This document shows positions 5,797 to 11,592 of a stretch of 11,592 bases of DNA, in pieces. The stretch spans positions 1-11,592 of the forward strand of contig JBQCIO010000361.1 of NCBI GenBank assembly GCA_051953655.1, given 5' to 3'. A program made the translations under genes and the position numbers. The stretch is from JBQCHF01 sp051953655 (GTDB lineage Bacteria; Actinomycetota; Actinomycetes; Motilibacterales; Motilibacteraceae). Each line of letters begins with the position of its first letter. Positions within the stretch are counted from its first letter, which is position 1. The notes under the pieces were generated by a model. It was not told where the DNA came from and did no database searches. It saw nothing but the letters and a program-made list of their open reading frames with translations.

Positions 5797-7242
5797 GTGG
5801 ACGAGCAGGTGCAGCCGAACTGGGTGGCCGGTGCGCCCGAGACCGGCACCGACGTGCTGGAGGTGCGTCACCCCGGTGACGGCAGCCTGGTCGCGACGGT
5901 CGCGCTGGCCACGCCGGAGCAGGTGGAGCGCGCGGTGGCCGCCGCCGTCGACGTCGCCCCGCGGCTGGCCGGCACCCCGGCGCACGTGCGCGCCGCCGCC
6001 CTGGACCACGTCGCGCGCCGGCTCGGCGAGCGGGCCGAGGAGCTGGCCCGGCTGATCACCGCCGAGAACGGCAAGCCGCTGAAGTGGGCGCGCGGCGAGG
6101 TGGGACGCGCGGTGTCGGTGTTCCGCTGGGCCGCGGAGGAGGCGCGCCGCTGGAGCGGCGAGGTGCAGCGGCTGGACACCGACCCCGGCGGCGCGGGACG
6201 CCTGGCGCTGGTCAGGCGGGTGCCGCGCGGCCCGGTGCTGGGGATCGCGCCGTTCAACTTCCCGCTCAACCTGGTGGCCCACAAGATCGCCCCGGCCGTG
6301 GCCGTCGGTGCGCCGATCGTGCTCAAGCCGGCCCCCAAGACCCCGCTCTCGGCGCTCGTGCTGGGGGAGCTGCTGGCCGAGACCGACCTGCCCGCCGGTG
6401 CGGTGTCGGTGCTGGTCGTGCCCAACGACCGCGCGGCCGCCCTGGTGGCGGACCCGCGGCTCCCGATCGTGTCCTTCACCGGGTCCGGCCCGGTGGGCTG
6501 GGGCATCCGGGACGCGGCGCCCCGCAAGCACGTCACCCTCGAGCTCGGCGGCAACGCCGCCGCCGTCGTGTGCCCGGACTGGTCCTCGGACGCCGATCTC
6601 GACCAGGCGGCGGCCCGCATCGCCACCTTCGCCACCTACCAGGCCGGGCAGTCCTGCATCTCGGTGCAGCGGGTGCTCGTGGACTCCTCGCTGCACGACC
6701 GGTTCGTGGACCGGCTGGTGGCCGCCGTGGAGGCCCAGCGCACCGGCAGCCCGTGGGACGAGACCACCGACGTCGGCCCGCTCATCGATGTCGCGGCGGC
6801 CGAGCGGGTCGAGGCCTGGGTGGACGAGGCGGTGCAGGCCGGCGCCAAGGTGCTCACCGGCGGCGTGCGCGACGGCGCGAACTACGCCCCCACGCTGCTG
6901 TCCGGGGTGCCCGGCGATGCCAAGGTCTCCTGCGAGGAGGTCTTCGGCCCGGTGCTGCTCGTGGAGCCGGTCGACGGCGTCGAGGCCGCCTTCGCCACGG
7001 TGAACGCCTCCCGCTACGGCCTGCAGGCCGGCGTCTTCACCCACGACCTCCAGGTCGCCTTCCGCGCGCACGCCGAGCTCGAGGTCGGGGGCGTGGTCAT
7101 CGGCGACGTGCCCAGCTACCGCGCCGACCAGATGCCGTACGGCGGGGCCAAGGAGTCCGGCGTCGGCCGCGAGGGGGTCCGGTACGCGATGGAGGACTTC
7201 ACCTACGAGCGGGTGATGGTGCTGACGGGGGTGTCGGTCTAG
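5797..7242 (+). CDS. NAD(P)+-dependent aldehyde dehydrogenase, probably semialdehyde-oxidising
   Basis: This 481-residue enzyme of the ALDH superfamily oxidises an aldehyde to the acid in the cytoplasm. Catalytic residues are present: Asn154 in APFNFPLN, cofactor Lys177 in IVLKPAPKTP, the FTGSGPVG turn, general base Glu249 in TLELGGNAA, nucleophile Cys287 in GQSCISVQR, and Glu381 in CEEVFGPVL. Length is normal. Next to gabT and a PucR-type regulator, it would be expected to oxidise succinate semialdehyde or a related omega-semialdehyde. However, the GQSCISVQR active site resembles lactaldehyde/phosphonoacetaldehyde-type dehydrogenases (ALDH21/PhnY-like), whereas classical succinate-semialdehyde dehydrogenases carry GQTCVCANR-like sequence. 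Substrate is therefore uncertain. The start is GTG 5797, preceded by AGGAGG. No convincing terminator follows. Confidence 0.92.
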   Translation: MDEQVQPNWVAGAPETGTDVLEVRHPGDGSLVATVALATPEQVERAVAAAVDVAPRLAGTPAHVRAAALDHVARRLGERAEELARLITAENGKPLKWARGEVGRAVSVFRWAAEEARRWSGEVQRLDTDPGGAGRLALVRRVPRGPVLGIAPFNFPLNLVAHKIAPAVAVGAPIVLKPAPKTPLSALVLGELLAETDLPAGAVSVLVVPNDRAAALVADPRLPIVSFTGSGPVGWGIRDAAPRKHVTLELGGNAAAVVCPDWSSDADLDQAAARIATFATYQAGQSCISVQRVLVDSSLHDRFVDRLVAAVEAQRTGSPWDETTDVGPLIDVAAAERVEAWVDEAVQAGAKVLTGGVRDGANYAPTLLSGVPGDAKVSCEEVFGPVLLVEPVDGVEAAFATVNASRYGLQAGVFTHDLQVAFRAHAELEVGGVVIGDVPSYRADQMPYGGAKESGVGREGVRYAMEDFTYERVMVLTGVSV

Positions 7243-7321
7243 CCGCTGAAACGGGGAGTTGCGCGTTGGTCCTGCAGAGCAGCCGGGCTGCGGTGAGCCC
7301 CGCAGAGTATGACCTCGTTGT

Positions 7322-7333
7322 CGCGACACGCCG
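7322..7333 (+). repeat. direct repeat copy 1 of CGCGACACGCCG
   Basis: The 12-mer CGCGACACGCCG occurs here and again at 7403-7414, 81 bp away. A near-exact inverted copy (11 of 12 bases) lies at 7413-7424. Here it overlaps the perfect 10-bp palindrome TGTCGCGACA (7319-7328). Confidence 0.7.
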
Positions 7334-7386
7334 CAATTCCGTGCCATGCGGTCACATTGTGCGCCTCAGTGACTCGGTTGAAGATC

Positions 7387-7440
7387 GAGTGGAGCGGTCG
7401 TGCGCGACACGCCGGCGTGTCGCACAACAGCCCTCCACTC
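7387..7440. repeat. 54-bp imperfect inverted repeat, 27-bp arms with no spacer
   Basis: The left arm (7387-7413) and right arm (7414-7440) match at 22 of 27 positions when one is reverse complemented. The outer 8 bp (GAGTGGAG/CTCCACTC) and the inner 10 bp (GCGACACGCC/GGCGTGTCGC) are perfect, and the middle is patchy. Lengths are equal, with no indels. As RNA it would fold into one long hairpin. As DNA it could be a protein-binding dyad, a transposon-derived miniature element or a REP-like repeat. It is 147 bp after the dehydrogenase stop codon and has no T-tract, so it is not a typical terminator. Confidence 0.75.
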
Positions 7441-7596
7441 AGAGGCGCGAACCGCCGGTCGGCGGCGGCACGCGCCCCCGCGCCCAGTCCTCCCGGCATC
7501 AGCGCCTTCGACCGGGGCGAGCAGGGCCGCCGTGGCGGGCGCGGTGCGGCCCCGCGGACAGGAGGGCCGTCCCCTGCACCCGCTGGCGCCCTGGGA

Positions 7597-7602
7597 GACA
7601 CT
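7597..7602 (+). promoter_or_regulatory. candidate -10 element for a leaderless dxr transcript
   Basis: GACACT sits at exactly -12 to -7 relative to GTG 7609, the spacing at which actinobacterial leaderless genes carry NANNNT. No good Shine-Dalgarno is available at normal distance: GGGAGA at 7593-7598 is 10 nt away. The hexamer departs from TANNNT at its first base, so this is tentative. Confidence 0.35.
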
Positions 7603-7608
7603 GAAGCG

Positions 7609-8868
7609 GTGACCACACCGCGCGACGTCGTGCTGCTCGGCTCCACCGGGTCCATCGGGACCCAGGCCGTCGACGTCGTCCAGCGCAACCCCGACCGCTT
7701 CCGGGTGGTGGGGCTGACCGCCGGCGGGGCGAACGTGGAGCTGCTGGCGCGGCAGGCGCTCGAGCTCGGCGTCGAGGTGGTGGGGGTCGCGAAGGCGTCG
7801 GCCGCGCAGGACCTGCAGCTGGCCTTCTACGCGCAGGCCCAGCGCCGCGGCTACGAGCGCGGCGAGTTCAAGCTGCCCAAGATCATCGCCGGGCCGGACG
7901 CCTCCACCGAGGTCGCCGCCCGGCCGTGCGACGTCGTGCTCAACGGCATGACCGGCTCGATCGGCCTGGCGCCCACGCTCGCGGCCCTGCAGGCCGGGCG
8001 CACGCTGGCGCTGGCCAACAAGGAGTCGCTCATCGTCGGCGGCCCGCTGGTCAAGGCGGCTGCCGGTCCGGGACAGATCGTGCCGGTCGACTCCGAGCAC
8101 TCGGCGCTGGCGCAGTGCCTGCGCGGCGGCAGCAGGCAGGAGGTCCGCCGCCTGGTGGTGACCGCGTCCGGGGGACCGTTCCGCGGCCGTCCGCGGGCCG
8201 AGCTGGCCGACGTCACACCCGAGCAGGCGCTGGCCCACCCGACCTGGTCGATGGGGCCGGTGGTCACCATCAACTCGGCCACGCTGGTCAACAAGGGACT
8301 CGAGGTGATCGAGGCGCACCTGCTCTTCGACGTGCCCTTCGAGCGGATCGAGGTCGTGGTCCACCCGCAGTCGGTGATCCACTCGATGGTCGAGTTCGTC
8401 GACGGCTCCACGCTCGCCCAGGCCTCGCCGCCGAGCATGCTCATCCCGATCTCCCTGGGACTGGGCTGGCCGGACCGGGTGCCCGGCGCCGCGCCGGCGT
8501 GCGACTGGACGCAGGCGGCCACCTGGAGCTTCGAGCCGCTGGACGACGAGGCGTTCCCGTCGGTGGGGCTCGCGCGCGAGGTGGGCCGCACCGGCGGCAC
8601 CGCGCCGGCGGTCTACAACGCGGCCAACGAGGAGTGCGTGGCGGCGTTCATGGCCGGCCGGATCGGCTTCCTCGACATCGTCGACACCGTCGCCAAGGTC
8701 GTCGGCGAGCACACGCCGACCGGGACTGTGGCGGACGGGCTCAGGAACGGTCTGACCCTCGCCGACGTCCTAGAGGCGGAGACGTGGGCCCGCCGGCGCG
8801 CCCACGAGGTGCTGGGCATCCCGCTCGAGGAGCGGGGGACGGCGCCGGAAGGGGAAGGCGCATCGTGA
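7609..8868 (+). CDS. dxr: 1-deoxy-D-xylulose 5-phosphate reductoisomerase
   Basis: This 419-residue enzyme catalyses the second step of the MEP isoprenoid pathway: NADPH- and divalent-metal-dependent conversion of DXP to MEP, the fosmidomycin target. Seen: the NADPH loop LLGSTGSIGTQAVDVV (residues 9-24), LNGMTGSIGL (111-120), LANKESLI (135-142), metal ligands Asp161 and Glu163 in VDSEHSAL, TASGGPFR (Ser187), the catalytic loop HPTWSMG (210-216), INSATLVNKGLEVIEAH with Asn228, Lys229 and metal-binding Glu232, and VHPQSVIHSMVE. GTG 7609 is chosen because family homology begins there. The frame's 5' extension to 7309 is not family-like. Its stop is 10 bp before the next gene, so dxr and the protease gene are surely cotranscribed. 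The last 12 or so residues are a nonconserved tail. Confidence 0.97.
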   Translation: MTTPRDVVLLGSTGSIGTQAVDVVQRNPDRFRVVGLTAGGANVELLARQALELGVEVVGVAKASAAQDLQLAFYAQAQRRGYERGEFKLPKIIAGPDASTEVAARPCDVVLNGMTGSIGLAPTLAALQAGRTLALANKESLIVGGPLVKAAAGPGQIVPVDSEHSALAQCLRGGSRQEVRRLVVTASGGPFRGRPRAELADVTPEQALAHPTWSMGPVVTINSATLVNKGLEVIEAHLLFDVPFERIEVVVHPQSVIHSMVEFVDGSTLAQASPPSMLIPISLGLGWPDRVPGAAPACDWTQAATWSFEPLDDEAFPSVGLAREVGRTGGTAPAVYNAANEECVAAFMAGRIGFLDIVDTVAKVVGEHTPTGTVADGLRNGLTLADVLEAETWARRRAHEVLGIPLEERGTAPEGEGAS

Positions 8869-8878
8869 AGGGGGCATC

Positions 8879-10183
8879 GTGCTGACCGTCGCGGGGATCG
8901 CCGTGCTGGCGGTGGCCATGCTGCTGTCCATCGCGCTGCACGAGATCGGGCACCTGGTGCCGGCCAAGCGGTTCGGGGTCAAGGTGACCCAGTACATGGT
9001 CGGCTTCGGGCCCACGCTGTGGTCCCGACGGCGCGGCGAGACCGAGTACGGCGTCAAGTGGATCCCGCTCGGCGGCTACATCCGCATGATCGGCATGTTC
9101 CCGCCCAAGCCCGGCGAGGACCCCACCCTGGTGCGCGCCTCCAGCACCGGTCCGTGGCAGAACCTCATGAACGACGCCCGGCGGCAGTCGCTGGAGGAGG
9201 TCGGTCCCGGCGACGAGGACCGGGTGTTCTACAAGCTGCCGGTCCGCCAGAAGGTCGTCGTGATGCTCGGCGGTCCGTCGATGAACCTGCTGCTGGCCGT
9301 GCTGTTCCTCGCCCTCGCCCTGTGCGGGGTGGGGCGCGCCGTCGTGGCACCGACCACCACCGTCGGCGCGGTCTCCGAGTGCGTGGCCCCGGCCACCCAG
9401 ACCGCCTGCAAGCCCACCGACCCCAAGGCCCCGGCGCTCGCCGCGGGCGTGCGCACCGGCGACCGGATCGTGGCGTTCGACGGCGCGGCGGTGAAGGGCT
9501 GGGACGACCTGCAGCAGCGCATCCGCAGCCACGGCGCCGGCCCGGCCGACCTCGTCGTGGAGCGGGACGGCACCCGCACCGCCCTCACCGTCGACCTGAA
9601 GGCGACCCAGCGCCCGACCTCGGCCACCGACTCGACCCCGGTCACCGTCGGCTTCCTCGGCGTGAGCCCGAAGGAGGTCGTCACCGGCCGGGAGACCCTG
9701 CCGGTCACCCAGCTGCCCGGCGTTCTCGGCGACTACGTCACCCAGACCGTCGGGGCGGTGTTCAACATCCCGGCCAAGATGGTCGGCGTCTGGCACGCGG
9801 CCTTCGGCGGCGGGGAGCGCGACCTCAACGGCCCGATCAGCGTGGTGGGCGTCTCCCGGATCGGCGGCGAGGTGGCCGCGGCGCCGTCGCTGCCCTTCTA
9901 CGACAAGATCGGCTACGAGCTCACCCTCATCGCCGGGCTGAACATGGCGCTGTTCGTGTTCAACCTGGTGCCGCTGCTGCCGCTGGACGGCGGCCACGTG
10001 GCCGGGGCGCTGTTCGAGGGCGCCCGCCGGCAGGTGGCCCGTTGGCGCGGGCAGCGCGACCCCGGCTACGTCGACGTCGCCAAGATGCTGCCGGTCGCCT
10101 ACGGCGTGGCCACGCTGCTCATCGGGATGAGCGTGCTGCTCATCTACGCCGACATCGTCAACCCGGTGCGCTTCACCGGCTGA
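8879..10183 (+). CDS. rip1: M50 site-2 (intramembrane) zinc metalloprotease, Rip1/RseP type
   Basis: This 434-residue membrane protease performs regulated intramembrane proteolysis, cutting anti-sigma factors and other single-pass proteins. The first membrane helix carries the zinc motif HEIGH (His21, Glu22, His25). VKWIPLGGYIRMIGM (59-73) is the membrane-associated beta region. A second helix spans about 126-150 (VVVMLGGPSMNLLLAVLFLALALCG). A periplasmic PDZ domain covers about 160-245 (APALAAGVRTGDRIVAFDG). The third helix holds the second active-site motif FNLVPLLPLDGG (361-372, Asp370), and a last helix lies at about 405-425. GTG 8879 is 10 bp after dxr, with AAGGGGG 4 nt upstream. It matches the mycobacterial dxr-rip1-ispG order. 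Odd: the loop at residues 75-120 seems longer than I recall for mycobacterial Rip1. A two-cysteine stretch (Cys168, Cys177) opens the PDZ region. Confidence 0.95.
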   Translation: MLTVAGIAVLAVAMLLSIALHEIGHLVPAKRFGVKVTQYMVGFGPTLWSRRRGETEYGVKWIPLGGYIRMIGMFPPKPGEDPTLVRASSTGPWQNLMNDARRQSLEEVGPGDEDRVFYKLPVRQKVVVMLGGPSMNLLLAVLFLALALCGVGRAVVAPTTTVGAVSECVAPATQTACKPTDPKAPALAAGVRTGDRIVAFDGAAVKGWDDLQQRIRSHGAGPADLVVERDGTRTALTVDLKATQRPTSATDSTPVTVGFLGVSPKEVVTGRETLPVTQLPGVLGDYVTQTVGAVFNIPAKMVGVWHAAFGGGERDLNGPISVVGVSRIGGEVAAAPSLPFYDKIGYELTLIAGLNMALFVFNLVPLLPLDGGHVAGALFEGARRQVARWRGQRDPGYVDVAKMLPVAYGVATLLIGMSVLLIYADIVNPVRFTG

Positions 10184-10274
10184 GCGCGCGCACGTCACCG
10201 AGGGTTCACCCGCTCGTCGGTCCCGCGTCGTCCGCGGGCGATCATCCGGCCGGGCGGGCCTGGCGCCTCGGGGG

Positions 10275-10280
10275 GATACT
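10275..10280 (+). promoter_or_regulatory. candidate internal promoter -10 for ispG
   Basis: GATACT lies in the 149-bp gap between the protease gene and ispG, with transcription expected to begin near 10285-10287. That coincides with an in-frame GTG (10285), or gives a leader of about 46-48 nt before ATG 10333. No -35 is evident. The gap is much wider than the dxr-protease junction, which fits an additional promoter. Confidence 0.4.
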
Positions 10281-10289
10281 GGGAGTGTC

Positions 10290-10307
10290 CCGATCGCCCC
10301 GATCGCC
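10290..10307 (+). repeat. two tandem copies of CCGATCGCC upstream of ispG
   Basis: Perfect 9-bp units lie at 10290-10298 and 10299-10307, between the candidate -10 and the ispG ribosome-binding region. The second half of the first junction (GATCGCCC, 10293-10300) is also the reverse complement of GGGCGATC at 10236-10243. Function unknown: they may be leader sequence, an operator or chance. Confidence 0.6.
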
Positions 10308-10332
10308 TTTCCAGGAAGGTGGGCACCTGACC

Positions 10333-11487
10333 ATGTCCGTCGAGCTCGGCATGCCGGCCGTCCCGGCCCGACCCCTCGCCGTGCGGCGGAAGTCGCGCCA
10401 GATCAAGGTCGGTGACGTGCTCGTGGGCGGCGACGCCCCGGTCAGCGTGCAGTCGATGACGACCACCCTCACCGCCGACGTCAACGCCACGCTGCAGCAG
10501 ATCGCCGAGCTCACCGCGTCGGGCTGCCAGATCGTCCGGGTGGCCTGCCCGAGCCAGGACGACGCCGACGCCCTGCCGGCCATCGCCCGCAAGTCGCAGA
10601 TCCCGGTCATCGCCGACATCCACTTCCAGCCCAAGTACGTCTTCGCCGCCATCGACGCCGGCTGCGCCGGCGTGCGGGTGAACCCGGGCAACATCAAGCA
10701 GTTCGACGACAAGGTCAAGGAGATCGCCAAGGCGGCCGGCGACGCCGGCATCCCGATCCGGATCGGCGTCAACGCCGGGTCCCTGGACAAGCGGCTGCTG
10801 GCCAAGTACGGCAAGGCCACCCCCGAGGCGCTGGTCGAGTCCGCGCTGTGGGAGTGCTCGCTGTTCGAGGAGCACGGCTTCCGGGACATCAAGATCTCGG
10901 TCAAGCACAACGACCCGGTCGTCATGATCAACGCCTACCGGCTGCTGGCCGAGCAGTGCGACTACCCGCTGCACCTCGGCGTCACCGAGGCCGGCCCGGC
11001 CTTCCAGGGCACCATCAAGTCGGCCGTGGCCTTCGGGGCGCTGCTGGCCGAGGGCATCGGCGACACCATCCGGGTCTCGCTGTCCGCGCCTCCGGTGGAG
11101 GAGGTCAAGGTCGGCATCCAGATCCTCGAGTCGCTCGGCCTGCGCCAGCGCGGCCTGGAGATCGTCTCCTGCCCCTCCTGCGGGCGCGCGCAGGTCGACG
11201 TCTACACCCTGGCCGACCAGGTGACCGCGGGCCTGGACGGGCTCGACGTGCCGCTGCGGGTGGCCGTGATGGGCTGCGTCGTCAACGGCCCGGGCGAGGC
11301 CCGCGAGGCCGACCTGGGGGTGGCCAGCGGCAACGGCAAGGGGCAGATCTTCGTCAAGGGCGAGGTCATCAAGACGGTGCCCGAGGCGCAGATCGTCGAG
11401 ACGCTCGTCGAAGAGGCGATGCGCCTCGCGGAGCAGATGGAGGCGGCAGGTGCCGCCTCGGGCGAGCCGACCGTGACCACGGTCTGA
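10333..11487 (+). CDS. ispG: 4-hydroxy-3-methylbut-2-enyl diphosphate synthase (flavodoxin/ferredoxin-type)
   Basis: This 384-residue [4Fe-4S] enzyme carries out the penultimate MEP-pathway step, reducing and opening MEcPP to HMBPP. An N-terminal TIM barrel carries VSVQSMTTTLTADV (37-50), VIADIHFQPKYV, VRVNPGNI (115-121), RIGVNAGSLDKRLL and LHLGVTEAG. The C-terminal domain holds the cluster ligands Cys280 and Cys283 (SCPSCGR), Cys315 (MGCVVNGPGEA) and Glu322. This is the bacterial two-domain length. ATG 10333 has AGGTGGG (10317-10323) 9 nt upstream. An in-frame GTG at 10285 would add 16 residues and would match a leaderless start. Together with dxr it places two MEP enzymes around the protease gene, as in mycobacteria. 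The C-terminus ends in a short variable tail. Confidence 0.97.
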   Translation: MSVELGMPAVPARPLAVRRKSRQIKVGDVLVGGDAPVSVQSMTTTLTADVNATLQQIAELTASGCQIVRVACPSQDDADALPAIARKSQIPVIADIHFQPKYVFAAIDAGCAGVRVNPGNIKQFDDKVKEIAKAAGDAGIPIRIGVNAGSLDKRLLAKYGKATPEALVESALWECSLFEEHGFRDIKISVKHNDPVVMINAYRLLAEQCDYPLHLGVTEAGPAFQGTIKSAVAFGALLAEGIGDTIRVSLSAPPVEEVKVGIQILESLGLRQRGLEIVSCPSCGRAQVDVYTLADQVTAGLDGLDVPLRVAVMGCVVNGPGEAREADLGVASGNGKGQIFVKGEVIKTVPEAQIVETLVEEAMRLAEQMEAAGAASGEPTVTTV

Positions 11488-11515
11488 GTGCCCTGACATC
11501 CATGGCGGCGGGGGC

Positions 11516-11592
11516 ATGGCAGTGCTGAGAAGCTCCCCGGTCCGCGTGCTGGACGACCGTGACGTTCCCGCGGCGCTCGAGCTTCTCGAGAG
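11516..11592 (+). CDS. GNAT family N-acetyltransferase with DUF4081-like N-terminus, partial
   Basis: Only about 25 N-terminal codons are in the window. The frame is open to the right edge and reads MAVLRSSPVRVLDDRDVPAA then LELLE. The block RVLDDRDVPAALELLE resembles the start of the DUF4081-containing GNAT proteins that follow ispG in actinobacteria. Function beyond probable acyl-CoA-dependent acetyl transfer is unknown. The start is uncertain: ATG 11516 has the G-run only 1 nt upstream, while GTG 11522 would have GGGGG (11510-11514) at 7 nt spacing. It lies 28 bp after ispG with no terminator between them, so it probably belongs to the same operon. Confidence 0.7.
   Translation, partial: MAVLRSSPVRVLDDRDVPAALELLE

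Larger units (their letters stand above)
7243..7608. other. gene-free gap with a structured, lower-GC module
   Basis: In these 366 bp I find no convincing gene. The dxr frame is open from 7309, but the extra 100 residues are low-complexity and unlike DXR. From about 7301 to 7440 GC falls to roughly 63%, well below the flanks, and the stretch is full of inverted repeats: GCAGCC-G-GGCTGC (7279-7291), CTGCGG/CCGCAG (7288-7305), TGTCGCGACA (7319-7328), GTCAC/GTGAC (7351-7373) and the large dyad at 7387-7440. Positions 7441-7590 look like ordinary GC-rich spacer. The early hairpins could end the dehydrogenase transcript. The rest may be a dispersed repeat or regulatory region. Confidence 0.6.

Noticed and set aside
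7387..7440. Insertion sequence or transposon end
   Set aside because: No transposase, no flanking target duplication and no partner terminal repeat were seen. Only a dispersed-repeat hypothesis remains.
7309..7608. The dxr frame extended upstream to 7309, adding 100 residues
   Set aside because: The extra residues are low-complexity Arg/Ala/Pro/Gly, unlike DXR N-termini, and run through the inverted repeat. Family homology begins at GTG 7609.
9019..10332. The ispG frame extended back through the protease gene
   Set aside because: It overlaps the confidently identified protease in another frame and the extension is low-complexity. IspG homology starts close to ATG 10333.
11502..11528. ATG 11502 as the start of the gene after ispG
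   Set aside because: This frame stops after eight codons. The frame from 11516 matches the GNAT-like N-terminus and stays open.
1..11592. A novel defence, mobile or secretion system
   Set aside because: Every complete gene belongs to a familiar metabolic, regulatory or housekeeping family with intact key residues. Nothing supports such a system.

Overview
This is a high-GC, densely packed chromosomal segment of an actinobacterium. The evidence is the strong G/C bias at third codon positions, the frequent GTG starts, the 5S rRNA sequence and the actinobacterial gene order dxr - rip1 - ispG - GNAT, as in mycobacteria. The style is reminiscent of Geodermatophilaceae or other Frankiales-like lineages, but that family placement is an impression and not something shown here.

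Layout. (1) Positions 1-180 are the tail of a ribosomal RNA operon: a scrap of spacer, a complete 5S rRNA and a perfect terminator hairpin. (2) A saccharopine-dehydrogenase-like oxidoreductase (294-1502) and an aldo/keto reductase (1603-2487) follow on the plus strand. They end at a 17-bp hairpin that also lies at the end of the convergent gabT. (3) A probable GABA / omega-amino-acid catabolic cluster occupies 2574-7242: a 4-aminobutyrate transaminase on the minus strand, a divergent PucR-type regulator, and an aldehyde dehydrogenase downstream of the regulator behind its own terminator-like hairpin. The likely logic is amino group removal by GabT, oxidation of the resulting semialdehyde by the dehydrogenase, and control by the PucR protein. 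The dehydrogenase has an active-site sequence unlike classical GabD, so its substrate is open. (4) A 366-bp gene-free gap (7243-7608) contains a lower-GC, self-complementary module with a 54-bp imperfect inverted repeat. (5) A non-mevalonate isoprenoid and regulated-proteolysis operon runs off the right edge: dxr (second MEP-pathway step), an M50 site-2 protease of the Rip1/RseP type, ispG (penultimate MEP step) and the first codons of a DUF4081-type GNAT acetyltransferase.

All complete genes look intact, with their catalytic residues. I see no mobile element, CRISPR array, phage gene or recognisable defence system. Nothing here is a clear new biological system. The points most worth a second look are the structured intergenic element before dxr, the atypical aldehyde dehydrogenase in the GABA cluster, start-site ambiguities suggesting leaderless dxr or ispG transcripts, and an in-frame 9-bp tandem repeat in the PucR linker.
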